From Dyadobacter sp. CY312 (lineage in GTDB: Bacteria; Bacteroidota; Bacteroidia; Cytophagales; Spirosomataceae), in the NCBI RefSeq assembly GCF_021390535.1, contig NZ_JAJUXG010000020.1:83417-147416 (forward strand): 64,000 bases of DNA, in the 5' to 3' direction. The translations under genes and the position numbers were made by a program. Shown here piece after piece: positions 53,961-63,297 of the stretch; within the stretch, counting starts at the first letter, position 1; the number at the start of each line of letters is the position of its first letter. Under the pieces are notes generated by a model. That model saw only the letters and a program-made list of their open reading frames with translations. It was not told the DNA's origin and ran no database searches.

Positions 53961-54539
53961 TTATACCTTGAATCGACCAAGTAGTTCGCTAACGTACCCC
54001 TCTGATATACCGATGTGCGATGCGATATGTTTTTGCGGCACGCGAAGAAATAACGATCTATGATTCTTTGCAAACAGCTCCAATCTCTCCTTCGCTGTAT
54101 GCATTCGTATATTAATGAGTCGTTCGTGATTCAAAAGTCGATATCTTTCTGCAAAAATCCGGGCAGCGTGGTTTAATGAAGGATGTTCATCGTAAAGTTC
54201 GTAGAGATCTCTCTTATAAATATAAACCATTTCCACGGGCTCAATGACCTGTATTCGTTCAGAAGTAGGTTTCTCGTTCAAAAAACTATCCGCAGCGTAG
54301 AAAAATTGATTCTCAACCGCAAACCAAGAAGTGATCTCCTTATTCCCATGCAAATAAAAACCACGGGTCAACCCTTTATTCAGGAACCACAACTTGTCAC
54401 ACAGTTCACCCACTTCGAGAAGAATATCATTTTTTTTGGCCATGGTAAAATGTAATTTTTCTTTGAATTGAGATTCACAACTCCCCCCCAAATCATAAAC
54501 TGAATTCAAGAAGGCAAGACACTTATCAGAAAATACCAT
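53961..54539 (-). CDS. Crp/Fnr-family transcriptional regulator
   Basis: 192 aa. An N-terminal cyclic-nucleotide-binding fold (KKNDILLEVGELCDKLWFLN, GLTRGFYLHGNKEITSWFAV, SERIQVIEPVEMVYIYKRDL) and a C-terminal winged helix (VPQKHIASHIGISEGYVSEL). The cNMP phosphate-binding RE motif is not conserved and there are no Fnr cysteines, so the ligand is unknown. Such short Crp-like regulators are numerous in Cytophagales. It is isolated, flanked by decayed sequence on both sides. Confidence 0.85.
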   Translation of the reverse strand: MVFSDKCLAFLNSVYDLGGSCESQFKEKLHFTMAKKNDILLEVGELCDKLWFLNKGLTRGFYLHGNKEITSWFAVENQFFYAADSFLNEKPTSERIQVIEPVEMVYIYKRDLYELYDEHPSLNHAARIFAERYRLLNHERLINIRMHTAKERLELFAKNHRSLFLRVPQKHIASHIGISEGYVSELLGRFKV

Positions 54540-54600
54540 GCGTGTAAAAATTTTATTGATGAATTATTAAATATTAAGATGCATAACTGGACTAAAATTT

Positions 54601-54879
54601 CTAATTCAATTGACTTGACAGGTAGATTTGTTTAACAATTACAGAATCAACTTCTTGTTCCATTCTTGGAATACTTAATTTCAATATTTCGCCGAAACTG
54701 TCCCGACTCCTCAGCTCAACTCTAATAATATTGTTATAGCCCAAGATATCAAGACGAAGACGACCCCATCTTTAATAATTTTCTTATATCCTCGTCTGCC
54801 CTGCTGAGAAGAATTTCGCGATTCTCCTTTTTTACTAGGAGTGTATTAAAAAATACAGGCGTACTGAGTCATGCAAAAG
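54601..54879 (-). pseudogene. Frameshifted coding remnant, unrecognised
   Basis: Upstream frame: STPVFFNTLLVKKENREILL then SRADEDIRKLLKMG. After a shift near 54770: RLRLDILGYNNIIRVELRSR, DSFGEILKLSIPRMEQEVDS, stop at 54601. The two parts read as one C-terminal domain of about 85 aa. No family recognised. Confidence 0.4.
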
Positions 54880-55525
54880 GGGCAGGTAGTTTATCAAGTA
54901 AACTTAACCTAGGTTTAAAAAAATGTGGGTATTTAGATATTGAGACCATCAAATTGTGAGGGGATAAATGAAATGAATAATTTATCTGTAAACATACTGT
55001 TTAATTTCATTTACACAAGAGTTGTATAGAAATAAATTTACAAAATTTAATGATATTGTGCAATTTAATATTTTAACGTTCGATACTGCTAAAAAAAATG
55101 CGCTAGTCGGTGTGGGGCACACCTTCTAGAGCTAACAATACTAGTCCATTGAATTGGGATTGTCTTATTGAAAAGCTACTGAATGCCTAGCAGTTGCCAG
55201 TTTACCAACATTTCGGCGTAAAAACTGATGGTGCCAAGCCTTTATCTTAGCACTCGGCTATTTACCATGACATTTAACCGTTACCTAAACCCCAGTACAT
55301 GATTGCACATAACTTAAGGGTAAACGCAGCTATTTTTTGTATCCAGCTACTTACGACCTTATGTAGAAAGACAAAGCGCCTAGTTAGAATTGTGATTATC
55401 GAAGATTAAGAAAACGCTCATGAGATTAGTTACTGCGAAGTATATAATGTACAATTTCAGCTCTCTTAGTGTTTATATCGTTGTCGATCAGCAGATTCCA
55501 GGAGGATAAGTAGTAGTTGATCATC
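54880..55525. other. AT-rich gap, no gene found
   Basis: About 650 bp. One hairpin at 55110-55130 (GGTGTG/CACACC). Nothing else supported. Confidence 0.4.
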
Positions 55526-55609
55526 ATACATTTTATACCTGTCCATTGGGATACATGTCACCCGACGAATTTGATAAAATTTTAAATATGCAGAAAATTG
55601 CGGCTTAAC
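55526..55609 (+). pseudogene. Tail of an IS3-family transposase
   Basis: 27 codons and a stop: HTFYTCPLGYMSPDEFDKIL then NMQKIAA. P-LGYMSPDEFE is the C-terminal signature of IS3-family OrfB integrases (normally preceded by YN-x-x-RPHxx). Everything upstream is lost. Confidence 0.5.
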
Positions 55610-55679
55610 ATTTCCCCACTTTATTGTTGCAATTCCAATAACTTACAAGTGACTAAAACCGCGGAAGAATATAAAATTT

Positions 55680-57665
55680 TTACTTTTTAATAATCAACCC
55701 GGCCAGCGCCGGATCCTCACTTAGCCGCTCCATCTCAGAGGCTATTATATCCTGAACATCCTGCTTGATCTGGTTGTAATTCCTTTGGATCATCGCCTGA
55801 TCAACTGTGCGGACTACTGGGATTGGCTGGTATGATTCCTCTTCTCTTTTAAGAGCATCATGGTCATTCTGAATCTCACAATGGAAAGTCTTCAAAGCAA
55901 TTTTATTAGTGGGATCATCGGCAACCATTCCGACAAATTCTCCGGATGATAACCCTGAAATCTTCGACGGCGGTACCGCGGGTTCAAGCTGTTGGGATCT
56001 ACTAATCGATGTATCCGAGCTGTTAATGGATAGGCTTTCACGATCCTGCATGATTTTCCCGAAGCGTTCTGATAGTTGTTTCGCGGTGTCACCAGTCACC
56101 TGACCGGAAACAATATTTCCAATAATGTTCATGATAACATCAGCCTGTTCACGGCCGTAATCCTTTTTAAGCTGGCTCAAATCCTGGATACCCAGTGTCG
56201 TGGCAACCTTGTTACTTCTGGCTGTGGCGATCAGACCGTCCATGTTATTGAGATAGATTGTCGGGAATTCATCGAAGATCAAACTACTTTTTAGCTTGCC
56301 CTTTTGGTTGACCAACTTGACCAGGCGGTTCACATACAGTGAAAGTACCGCCCCATAAATCTGTATCTTCTGAGGATTATTACCCATACAAACCAGCTTG
56401 GGTTCATCGGGATTGTTGATATCCAGGGTAAAGTCCGAGCCAGACAGAACATAGTAAAGCTGCGGAGATGAAAGCCTTGCCATCGATATTTTTGCTGATG
56501 CAATCTGCCCTTCAAGCTGCTCCATGACATCGTTCATGTAGGCATTTACGAACGGATTGATCAATACCTCAATCTCCTTTTCTGTTCTTAGAATCGTAAA
56601 AAGACTATCATAATCTACCTGCATGAGCTCTATCACATGGGGCAGTGTACAGAAGATCCCGTCCTGATATCTGCGCAGATACCAGATAATCGCCGACAGA
56701 AAATTGATGGGTGATTCCACGAAAAAATCGCCTTGTTTTTTAATCCATTCCCGGTTAAGTCCCATCAGAATGGTCCGGGCAGATTCGGATGCATCGGTGA
56801 TGTCGACCATGCCCGAAGGATCCAGCGGATTGCATCGGTGACTGCGTGTCAGGTCATCAAAATTGATCACATAGAACTTTGGCTCGACCTTAAAAAGGTG
56901 TTTGCTTTTTAACCAGGTGTTGTATAAGATAATGGATAAATCAGCGAATTTAAAATCATACACAAACATAGAAAATCCTTTTTTGATGTGCTGGGTGATC
57001 ACATGTCGTATGACAAAATAACTCTTCCCCGCCCCTGGCGTACCACTTACAAGCAGTCCTCTGAAAGGATTGATGATGTTGATCCAGCTACTGCGCAGCT
57101 TATCTTTCAGCTGATACTTTGCTGGCAGGTTGATCGAGTATTCGTTTTCAAGAAGCCGCTCTTCCTGTGGAAACGTTTCATTTTCGAGGTTGAAAATATC
57201 CTTTTTAAGTTTGTCTTTAATGATGCGGGAAAGGATAGTTCCGCCTTTCAGGATCAGTAAATATCCTGAAATTGTCACTGTGAAATAGAGCATGGCGCTA
57301 GCGGCGACAGTCAGTTTTATTAATAGTAAATAGTAGCTTAAAAAATACACAAGAAGCCCTGCTGTCATGTAAACAAATGCGTTTTTGTATTGCAGTTTTT
57401 CGCTCTTCTTCCCCCTGGAACCCAGAAGTGAAATAGCCAGAAAGCCGAGTGCAAATACCTTCGATTTCAAAAAGCTGCTAAACAACCCTGTTGCTGTTAC
57501 ATTGTGTAGCAGGCGGTCTGTAAAGCTGGAAACGATTTCCCACTGACTGAATGCAGCGTAACAATAATAGTAAAAATGAAGCCCTAAAAGCACCAGGCTT
57601 ATCATACGTGTCATGTCCAGAATCTTTCTTAGCGCCTGTTCGTTCTCCCCTGTCTGGTGTGCCAT
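55680..57665 (-). CDS. mobC: MobC: VirD4/TraG-type coupling protein
   Basis: 661 aa inner-membrane ATPase that links a relaxosome to a conjugation channel. N-terminal membrane part with the YWFCY-type motif (LGLHFYYYCYAAF) and further helices to about residue 150. The cytoplasmic ATPase has Walker A LLVSGTPGAGKSYFVIRHVI near 208 and Walker B region SSLIFDEFPTIYLNNMDGLI near 460, plus the TraG/VirD4 block ATTLGIQDLSQLKKDYG. It is the third gene of a mobA-mobB-mobC run, starting 12 bp after the relaxase. A mobilisable element of this type needs a helper conjugation system. Confidence 0.88.
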   Translation of the reverse strand: MAHQTGENEQALRKILDMTRMISLVLLGLHFYYYCYAAFSQWEIVSSFTDRLLHNVTATGLFSSFLKSKVFALGFLAISLLGSRGKKSEKLQYKNAFVYMTAGLLVYFLSYYLLLIKLTVAASAMLYFTVTISGYLLILKGGTILSRIIKDKLKKDIFNLENETFPQEERLLENEYSINLPAKYQLKDKLRSSWINIINPFRGLLVSGTPGAGKSYFVIRHVITQHIKKGFSMFVYDFKFADLSIILYNTWLKSKHLFKVEPKFYVINFDDLTRSHRCNPLDPSGMVDITDASESARTILMGLNREWIKKQGDFFVESPINFLSAIIWYLRRYQDGIFCTLPHVIELMQVDYDSLFTILRTEKEIEVLINPFVNAYMNDVMEQLEGQIASAKISMARLSSPQLYYVLSGSDFTLDINNPDEPKLVCMGNNPQKIQIYGAVLSLYVNRLVKLVNQKGKLKSSLIFDEFPTIYLNNMDGLIATARSNKVATTLGIQDLSQLKKDYGREQADVIMNIIGNIVSGQVTGDTAKQLSERFGKIMQDRESLSINSSDTSISRSQQLEPAVPPSKISGLSSGEFVGMVADDPTNKIALKTFHCEIQNDHDALKREEESYQPIPVVRTVDQAMIQRNYNQIKQDVQDIIASEMERLSEDPALAGLIIKK

Positions 57666-57677
57666 AATTGATAATTT

Positions 57678-58976
57678 CTAAAGATTGTTTGAGTTGTTCC
57701 TGCGTTTTCCTTTTCGTCTTTTCTTCCATTGCCGTGGCAAGTAATCTGCTCCGTACTCCACTTTCAGCAGTTCATCAAGCACGTTTCCCTCACGGCTATA
57801 TGATTCAAAATCTGCTGAGTTGATGGTATTAGATGATTTGCTCCTGCTGCCAGCATCGGGCATTTCTTTGTTTTCAAATTGGCTAATCTGCTGACTTTTT
57901 TGCATCGAGCTTTCACCTTTACACCGCTCAGCGATACCTTTTGCACTGTACTGTTTACCCAGGTCACTGCCATTAAAAACAGCTTTGGTTTGGTGGTCAA
58001 TGAAGGTGATTCCATAGATTAATCCATCCTGATTCTGTCTTAAAACCGTCGCTATTCCTTTGCCATTTAGCTCTTTAATCATACTCTGAATGCTACTGCG
58101 GTCCGGATGAATCAGCGCAAAATCAATTGCTGATTTCACTCTTTTTTCATCAGGCTGACGCAGCGTTTCATTGATAATGTACCGGCTTTCGATGTAGTTT
58201 AAGGTCGGTTTGTCAGGAAACATTTCAGGAAACAGACTTGCCTTGATCGGTACACCAACGGGCATTCCATCAGCGTCTAAAACACGGTACAAAAGCCCCC
58301 GGTGTTTATGTAATCTTGAACCTTCGCTACCTCTTTCGGCAGTCACATTGTAAAGTCTAAGCACTGCATTCAGCTCAGCCAAAGACGTGTATTTATATTG
58401 TTTCAAAACGGCACAAAGTACATTGTAAATGGCTCGTTTGGTCTGCGTTTTTCCGTACCCTACCCTGGCAGCATTAACGGCTTTTACTTCTAAAACTGGT
58501 TGCTTGGATAGTTCAGCTTTGACCAGACCGTATTTAACTTCAAGCTGCTTTCTGGTTTGCTGTGACTGCACTTTACCGATGTTCTGCATGTCAATCCGGC
58601 TTCCATCCGGACGTACTTTTACCGTTACGATGTGCAGGTGCTGATGAGCAACATCCTTGTGTTCATATACCAGAAATGGCTGCCCACCGAAACCGATCCC
58701 CTCCATGTATTCCGCTGCAATGCCGGTAAGAACCTTTTGTGAAAGCTTTTCACCAGCTGCAAAATTTAAAGAGATGTGCACACTGTTACGCTTGACATTA
58801 TCATTATTCGCAGCCGTTTTCAAAAGCATGTTGAGCCGGTGATCTCTTTTCATATCGGTCAAGTCCATCGGGTAATTGGCTGCCATAATCAGATCGGCAA
58901 CTCCCTCTTCCACCTTGTTTTCGTTGTACATAAACGCCGCACGGATCGAGTTCCCGGTGTTTATGATTGCAACCAT
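57678..58976 (-). CDS. mobB: MobB: relaxase/mobilisation nuclease
   Basis: 432 aa. N-terminal relaxase domain with the three-histidine motif in VYEHKDVAHQHLHIVTVKV (H-x6-H-x-H) near residue 110, preceded by RNSVHISLNFAAGEKLS. The catalytic Tyr is probably in the first 40 residues (AFMYNENKVEEG). The C-terminal half is basic and low in order. It nicks oriT and pilots the strand during transfer (family knowledge). It overlaps the mobA stop by 16 bp, a tight operon. Confidence 0.88.
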   Translation of the reverse strand: MVAIINTGNSIRAAFMYNENKVEEGVADLIMAANYPMDLTDMKRDHRLNMLLKTAANNDNVKRNSVHISLNFAAGEKLSQKVLTGIAAEYMEGIGFGGQPFLVYEHKDVAHQHLHIVTVKVRPDGSRIDMQNIGKVQSQQTRKQLEVKYGLVKAELSKQPVLEVKAVNAARVGYGKTQTKRAIYNVLCAVLKQYKYTSLAELNAVLRLYNVTAERGSEGSRLHKHRGLLYRVLDADGMPVGVPIKASLFPEMFPDKPTLNYIESRYIINETLRQPDEKRVKSAIDFALIHPDRSSIQSMIKELNGKGIATVLRQNQDGLIYGITFIDHQTKAVFNGSDLGKQYSAKGIAERCKGESSMQKSQQISQFENKEMPDAGSRSKSSNTINSADFESYSREGNVLDELLKVEYGADYLPRQWKKRRKGKRRNNSNNL

Positions 58977-59356
58977 AATGCCGCCGTTTTTCGGATGTAG
59001 GATTTGATTTCCGCTACGTCGTCCAGCAGCTTTTTTCGGTCGTGCTCATAGGTTATTAGCCACAGGACATACTCAGGAATATCCCGAAGTGTATGCAGTT
59101 TATGCACCGCCTGATTGTAATTGTTAGCCAGACCATTCAGATCGTTTTGGAGCCGGGTCAGAACAGTTACGATATCATCCAGGGATTGGTTATGATAGAT
59201 GACAGTCACAGGTTTTTGCAGAATCACCTTTCTTAAATAACCGCTAAGCTTTCGGTCTTTTGATTTGGCGAACAGCCCCTGGATTTGCTTCTGCTCGGTA
59301 TCATCAATACGGATATGCAGCCATTTGTCTTTTAGTTTTTTGATCTCTTTCATCAC
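58961..59356 (-). CDS. mobA: MobA: relaxosome accessory DNA-binding protein
   Basis: 131 aa, basic, with a ribbon-helix-helix-like start (KWLHIRIDDTEQKQIQGLFA, SGYLRKVILQKPVTV) and a helical remainder (DIVTVLTRLQNDLNGLANNY, NQAVHKLHTLRDIPEYV). This is the MobC/BfmA-type accessory family, usually called MobA in Bacteroidota elements. It recognises oriT and helps the relaxase. It begins directly downstream of the candidate oriT region. Confidence 0.85.
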   Translation of the reverse strand: MMKEIKKLKDKWLHIRIDDTEQKQIQGLFAKSKDRKLSGYLRKVILQKPVTVIYHNQSLDDIVTVLTRLQNDLNGLANNYNQAVHKLHTLRDIPEYVLWLITYEHDRKKLLDDVAEIKSYIRKTAALWLQS

Positions 59357-59555
59357 GAATCATTTTCACAGGTTGAACAATTTTGGTTTTCTAAATCACC
59401 GCACACGACTTCGGAGTAAGTGCGGCTAAAAAAAAGGAAAGTGATACTTTCGGACATCTTGCCACTTTCGGGACACCGGAAAGTCCCTTTGCCTTTTGTA
59501 AGGCTTTTTAGATTTTTGTAAAGCAGGAAGATTCTTTCAAAAGCAAGGTTGCCCA
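59357..59555. other. Candidate oriT region
   Basis: 200 bp between primase and mobA with several inverted repeats: ACTTTCGGGACACCGGAAAGT (arms ACTTTC / GGAAAGT), and a second GAAAGTGATACTTTC. Direct repeats TTTTGTAAGGC / TTTTGTAAAGC follow. Position beside mobA and the repeat structure fit an origin of transfer. The nick site cannot be assigned. A 67-codon frame on the minus strand is considered spurious. Confidence 0.5.
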
Positions 59556-60479
59556 TTATCCTGGCCTCAATCCTCTTCTCTGCTTTTTAACAGGCGCTTT
59601 CTGGCGGGTTAAGAGAAAATCATTCAGGTCATCAAAGCCTGCATAAAGACTACTTTCATCCTTGAAGCGGTTGCTCTTTGATAGTGCGGACTGCACACAT
59701 TTCTGTCCGGCAATATTGTTATCAAGATAGAGATGGGCAACCTTGTAGTCATCCAGCGCAGTGAGGGACTTTTCGAAAAATGAAAGTGAGTTTAGGATCA
59801 GGTAATCACTAGCTGATTTACCCAATTGATCTTGCAGTGTCTTGTAAGAAAGGAAATCAAAAAAACCTTCAAAAATGGCGATACTATAGGAACCGCTTTT
59901 GAGTGTCGTTATGCCTTTTGGCGAACTACTTCCTTTGAAATACTGGTTGCGAATTTCATAACCTCCTGCATCATTTGGGAATCCGATGCCATAGTAGTTT
60001 TTGCCGTTGGATTCAAAGCGGACTTCCTTGCAATACAGTTCTGCAATGGAGATTGAAATTCCTCTTTGGTGCAAGTAATTCAAAAGTGATGGTGAGCTAA
60101 TCACCGATTCTCGCGTAATCTTAATCTTCCCTTCGTCGGATTGAGTTTGCTTCAGTTTATGATTGATAAGAGGAACAATCAGTCCGGTATTTCCAACGGA
60201 CAACAATTGCAGAAATTCGGGAATCGTTGTCCTGTGGTAAAGAACTCCGAAGTCGATGATGCTGCCACCTTTTCCTAAACCAAAGTCATACCAGATATTC
60301 CGGTTTCTGTTGATGGTAAAGGATGGTGTATTCTCATCATGAAGTGGGGAAAGAAACCAATGACTGTTCCCCTTGATTGATGTAGGCTCATGGCCTAATG
60401 AGGACAGGTAGTCAACCATGTCCATTTCTTTAGCTTCCGCTATGGTAAGCCGCCTTTCTCTGAAATCCATACAGCACAA
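59556..60479 (-). CDS. TOPRIM primase-like protein of the mobile element
   Basis: 307 aa. N-terminal CHC2-like region (SLGHEPTSIKGNSHWFLSPL then HDENTPSFTINRNRNIWYDF, GLGKGGSIIDF) in which the zinc-binding Cys/His residues are mostly replaced. The C-terminal TOPRIM domain has AIFEGFFDFLSYKTL (acidic E) and VAHLYLDNNIAGQKCVQSAL (the usual DxD reads DNN). Proteins of this kind prime replication of mobilised DNA in Bacteroidota elements. It is the first gene of the module on the minus strand. Confidence 0.82.
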   Translation of the reverse strand: MCCMDFRERRLTIAEAKEMDMVDYLSSLGHEPTSIKGNSHWFLSPLHDENTPSFTINRNRNIWYDFGLGKGGSIIDFGVLYHRTTIPEFLQLLSVGNTGLIVPLINHKLKQTQSDEGKIKITRESVISSPSLLNYLHQRGISISIAELYCKEVRFESNGKNYYGIGFPNDAGGYEIRNQYFKGSSSPKGITTLKSGSYSIAIFEGFFDFLSYKTLQDQLGKSASDYLILNSLSFFEKSLTALDDYKVAHLYLDNNIAGQKCVQSALSKSNRFKDESSLYAGFDDLNDFLLTRQKAPVKKQRRGLRPG

Positions 60480-60646
60480 ATTTTCGTTTCACAATTCAGT
60501 AATGTGACACGAAGATATTGCGGGGCTGTGGAAGGATTGCAACCACTGCAAAAATTGCAGTGGTTGCAACTGGAGTCCGAAAAGGACTACCTGTAGTTGC
60601 ACTTTGTATTTACTAATTTTGACAGCATTTTTGCTACTGGCCGCAG

Positions 60647-60703
60647 CTAATTTGGTGGTCAATTTGCCACGGAATTAGCTGGTCAACTTCTCCGAAATAT
60701 CCA
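60647..60703 (-). repeat. Solo IS21-like end, TTGACCAC type
   Basis: Minus strand: TGGATATTTCGGAGAAGTTG, ACCAGCTAATTCCGTGGCAA, then ATTGACCACCAAATTAGC. It matches the left ends of the 173-bp elements at 17654 and 30422. No second end nearby. Confidence 0.65.
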
Positions 60704-60714
60704 GTACAGTACCA

Positions 60715-60897
60715 TTAGTCAAGCAACCCGTTTCTTTTCAGGCGGTATAGCTGTTTTACTAACTCATCCAGCTCATATTCCCATTTCTTCCGGTTTAGAA
60801 CAACCTCCTGTTCATATTCTCTTAGCTGCCCAAGGTTTTGGAACTTGGGAGTTCCGAAGCGATTAGTAAAATCTGTCCATAAGTTATCTTCCATCAC
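60715..60897 (-). CDS. Small charged protein, unknown
   Basis: 60 aa, highly charged and helical (MMEDNLWTDFTNRFGTPKFQ, REYEQEVVLNRKKWEYELDE, LVKQLYRLKRNGLLD). No family known. Its stop lies 12 bp from the IS21-like end, so its C-terminus could have been altered by insertion. Composition supports real coding. Confidence 0.4.
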   Translation of the reverse strand: MMEDNLWTDFTNRFGTPKFQNLGQLREYEQEVVLNRKKWEYELDELVKQLYRLKRNGLLD

Positions 60898-61303
60898 CGT
60901 AACATTTTGATCCTAAAATTTTGAGTGCGCCGTTTGCAAAAAAAACTATTCCATTTGCCACGATAACCCAATAATTTGGCATAAATGTTTTAATTGTTTT
61001 GCTGTCAACTTTGTAAGTCGATCGTTTATGCAATGGCAGGAACTACTGAAAATTGTTACCTAATCAATCTGGAATGGCATGGGGAATTGTTCTGAAATAC
61101 TGCAGAAAAGTGAATGGCCGGTAGCCCAAAACTTACTAATGGTTTCTCAGGCCGAATCGGATAGAAAAGGAGGTAAAAAGAAAGTTGAAAGAGTTGTTAA
61201 AGCGCCTTGATGCAATTCAAGAAAGATTCGGCTCTGCAACACATCTAAATAAATTCGGAATAAACTAGCAAAATAAATCCTCCTTGTACAAAACCAAGAA
61301 CTT
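60898..61303. other. Gap, no gene found
   Basis: About 400 bp of mixed sequence. A short plus-strand stretch near 61150-61210 looks lysine-rich and protein-like but is broken by stops. Confidence 0.35.
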
Positions 61304-61552
61304 TTACAGATCAGAACTCCGGCTCTTATTCCGTATGCTCTCAGTCAGATAATTAGTTTGTTGTGAGCAACTTTGAATCCAGATGAATAGCAGTTGTATA
61401 AATCTTATCTTTTCTACAAATTCATCCACTTCAATTTCGGAAAGCTTTCTGTGAAAAGCCTTTGGTACAGAAGATGCATACATTACAAGCAACGGCTCAT
61501 CAAAGTATCCGAGTTTTGAAGTTCTGCTAACGCTGGTCAGTTGAAATTGATG
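61304..61552 (-). pseudogene. Unrecognised gene fragment cut by IS-like repeats
   Basis: An open frame without start that runs up to the repeat array at 61563: QLTSVSRTSKLGYFDEPLLV, MYASSVPKAFHRKLSEIEVD, EFVEKIRFIQLLFIWIQS. A natural stop at 61304. The N-terminal part is missing. Function unknown. Confidence 0.4.
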
Positions 61553-61562
61553 CTACCAATAA

Positions 61563-61728
61563 CGACTGGCTCACTTTCACCGGAATAAGCAAGTTTATAA
61601 CAAGTGGCTCAATTACGCCGGAATCTCAGTATCTGCTTTTTCACAAAGTGGTTCATGTTGCCCGTAATGAACACGGATCAAATTAAAAAAGTGGCTCTCA
61701 TTGGTTCGGAATATCCAACTAGGCATTA
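61563..61728 (+). repeat. Four iterated GTGGCTCA...CCGGAAT repeats (IS21-like end)
   Basis: CTGGCTCACTTTCACCGGAAT (61565), GTGGCTCAATTACGCCGGAAT (61603), GTGGTTCATGTTGCCCGTAAT (61648) and GTGGCTCTCATTGGTTCGGAAT (61691), ending GGAATATCCA. The pattern parallels the GGGCC array at 52398 but with a different core, so it is the end of another IS21-type element. No transposase remains. Confidence 0.55.
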
Positions 61729-61817
61729 CAGGCACCACCGCAAATTTTGCTCTGGTGCAACATTATCGGTCAGGCTATCTTTGCAATGTGAAGTTGAACA
61801 ATTTAAAACTGAGGCGT

Positions 61818-62102
61818 ATGATGACAAGTAACGAAGTAGTAAAAGTGTATGAAACACTGCTTTGCATTCCAGGAATGAATGATTTGGTAAAGCTGGATTT
61901 AAAAATCAGCAGAAAGCAAGTACTCTTACTGACACAGGTTATCAAAAGAGGGCTTGAATCAGAGGCTGAAAGCCCTACTGGAATTTTCACTGTTGCAACA
62001 AAGGAAGGTGTTGCCGATCTTTCGAAGATAAGTAACGACTGTTTGGAGAAAGCAGGACTAGTCGAGCTTAGTCAAAAATTAAATACTTTTCAGGGGATTT
62101 AG
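61818..62102 (+). CDS. Conserved small mobile-element protein, unknown
   Basis: 94 aa from MMTSNEVVKVYETLL (start 61818 or 61821; longer upstream frame runs through the IS-like repeats and is rejected). Mostly helical: CIPGMNDLVKLDLKISRKQV, LLLTQVIKRGLESEAESPTG, KISNDCLEKAGLVELSQKLN. Similar small proteins accompany conjugative elements in Bacteroidota as I recall, but no function is known. It is closed by a perfect hairpin. Confidence 0.6.
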   Translation: MMTSNEVVKVYETLLCIPGMNDLVKLDLKISRKQVLLLTQVIKRGLESEAESPTGIFTVATKEGVADLSKISNDCLEKAGLVELSQKLNTFQGI

Positions 62103-62110
62103 GCCTTGTC

Positions 62111-62140
62111 AGTTCAGCCTGTATCATTACAGGCTGAACT
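62111..62140. terminator. Perfect 13-bp stem after the 61818 gene
   Basis: AGTTCAGCCTGTA (62111-62123), loop TCAT, TACAGGCTGAACT (62128-62140). No strong T-run. Confidence 0.6.
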
Positions 62141-62478
62141 AAATTCAAATGCAGCAGTTCAGAGGGTGATCTAAATAAAAGAGTACACAACAGGATTGCA
62201 GAGAACCAGCGCAATCCATATGGCAGTATCTGCATCTGGCACAATATTATACTTGATTCACTACGTACTTATGAATTCCATACGGGCGACACAACACGCT
62301 TAGGTCACAACCGGTATCCTGAACGTTTCTCAAAAAAGTATAGCGGTACTACCATAACCCTTTCGAGGTTACCGGTTCTTGAAAGTGAAATCAGAAAAGA
62401 CTTAAAAAGGGTGTCACTGTCGCATCACCTTTCTGCTCCGGGTCAGTCAATGCTGAAACAACTTATTCGGTTTTAGAG
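62141..62478 (+). other. Probable decayed coding sequence
   Basis: One frame reads NRIAENQRNPYGSICIWHNI, LDSLRTYEFHTGDTTRLGHN, then ERFSKKYSGTTITLSRLPVL and LKRVSLSHHLSAPGQS before a stop at 62476. No start codon is suitable and no family recognised. Confidence 0.3.
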
Positions 62479-62838
62479 AACATCCCTTCGACAGAAGCGT
62501 TCGAGTTATACAAACGTGAAATAGAAAAACTGGAGACGGCAATTATTTCTTCAAAATTAGTTGAAATAGAAAAAGGAATTTTGCTGATTACCGCTTCGAT
62601 GCTCAGGCATTCCGGATACTAGTGGATGAATGTCTTTAATCAACTACCGGAAAACAACGCCAGGACAAGCGGGTTTTTAAGAATAGTATTGGGTGCAGTT
62701 TCCTCAGTCGGTGCAAATGTTACAACTGCTGCTTACTACTACGCAAAGAACACGAGGCCTGATGGAATCATATTGGAGGTTTCACGCATGTCTTATATCT
62801 GTGGCTATTACACGGGATCGTATGATAAAGAATATTAA
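62479..62838 (+). pseudogene. Reading frame interrupted by an amber codon
   Basis: ENIPSTEAFELYKREIEKLE, TAIISSKLVEIEKGILLITA, SMLRHSGY, then TAG, then MNVFNQLPENNARTSGFLRI, VLGAVSSVGANVTTAAYYYA to a stop at 62838. The two parts share one frame and similar composition. A small helical protein followed by a hydrophobic segment; function unknown. Confidence 0.35.
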
Positions 62839-63246
62839 TCTCAAAAGGGCTTGATTAAAAGAAAGTGCATCGGAGGCTGACCGCAAAAAAGTGCCGCCGG
62901 TGTTGTGCAGAAAAATAATGTAATAAAGATTCTCTATACCTGATAATCAGATTAAACTGTGAGGGCTATTGAGAAAATGATCCTGTAAGAAAATGGCTAC
63001 TCTTCTACATTATTTAATTTTAGATCTAATAGACTCTGGGTAAGCCTAAAATATTAATGTCCGTAAAAACGCTTTTGATTTAAATATATCGGAAAACGAA
63101 AAATAATAAACACCACGGAATTCGTGAAGGATTCCCAGCTAGGCTGGCATCCCATTAGTTGATACTATCCTTCCTTTTAAGAACCAATTCTTACTCCATC
63201 AAATTCCAATTTAACCTGGGTGCACCGCTTATCATTCTAGTCAGAA
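62839..63246. other. AT-rich gap before the hydrolase gene
   Basis: No gene supported in about 400 bp. Confidence 0.45.
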
Positions 63247-63273
63247 TAGTTTTGCAAAAGTAAAGTAGCTTTG
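63247..63273 (+). promoter_or_regulatory. Two candidate -7 boxes upstream of the hydrolase
   Basis: TAGTTTTG (63247-63254) and TAGCTTTG (63266-63273) both match TAnnTTTG. The second is 24 bp before the start codon. A matching -33 TTTG is not obvious. Confidence 0.5.
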
Positions 63274-63297
63274 CAAAAAATTACATAATAAGCAGAA

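Noticed and set aside
59353..59556. 67-codon minus-strand open frame between primase and mobA
   Set aside because: Composition not protein-like and it covers the inverted repeats of the candidate oriT; treated as non-coding.
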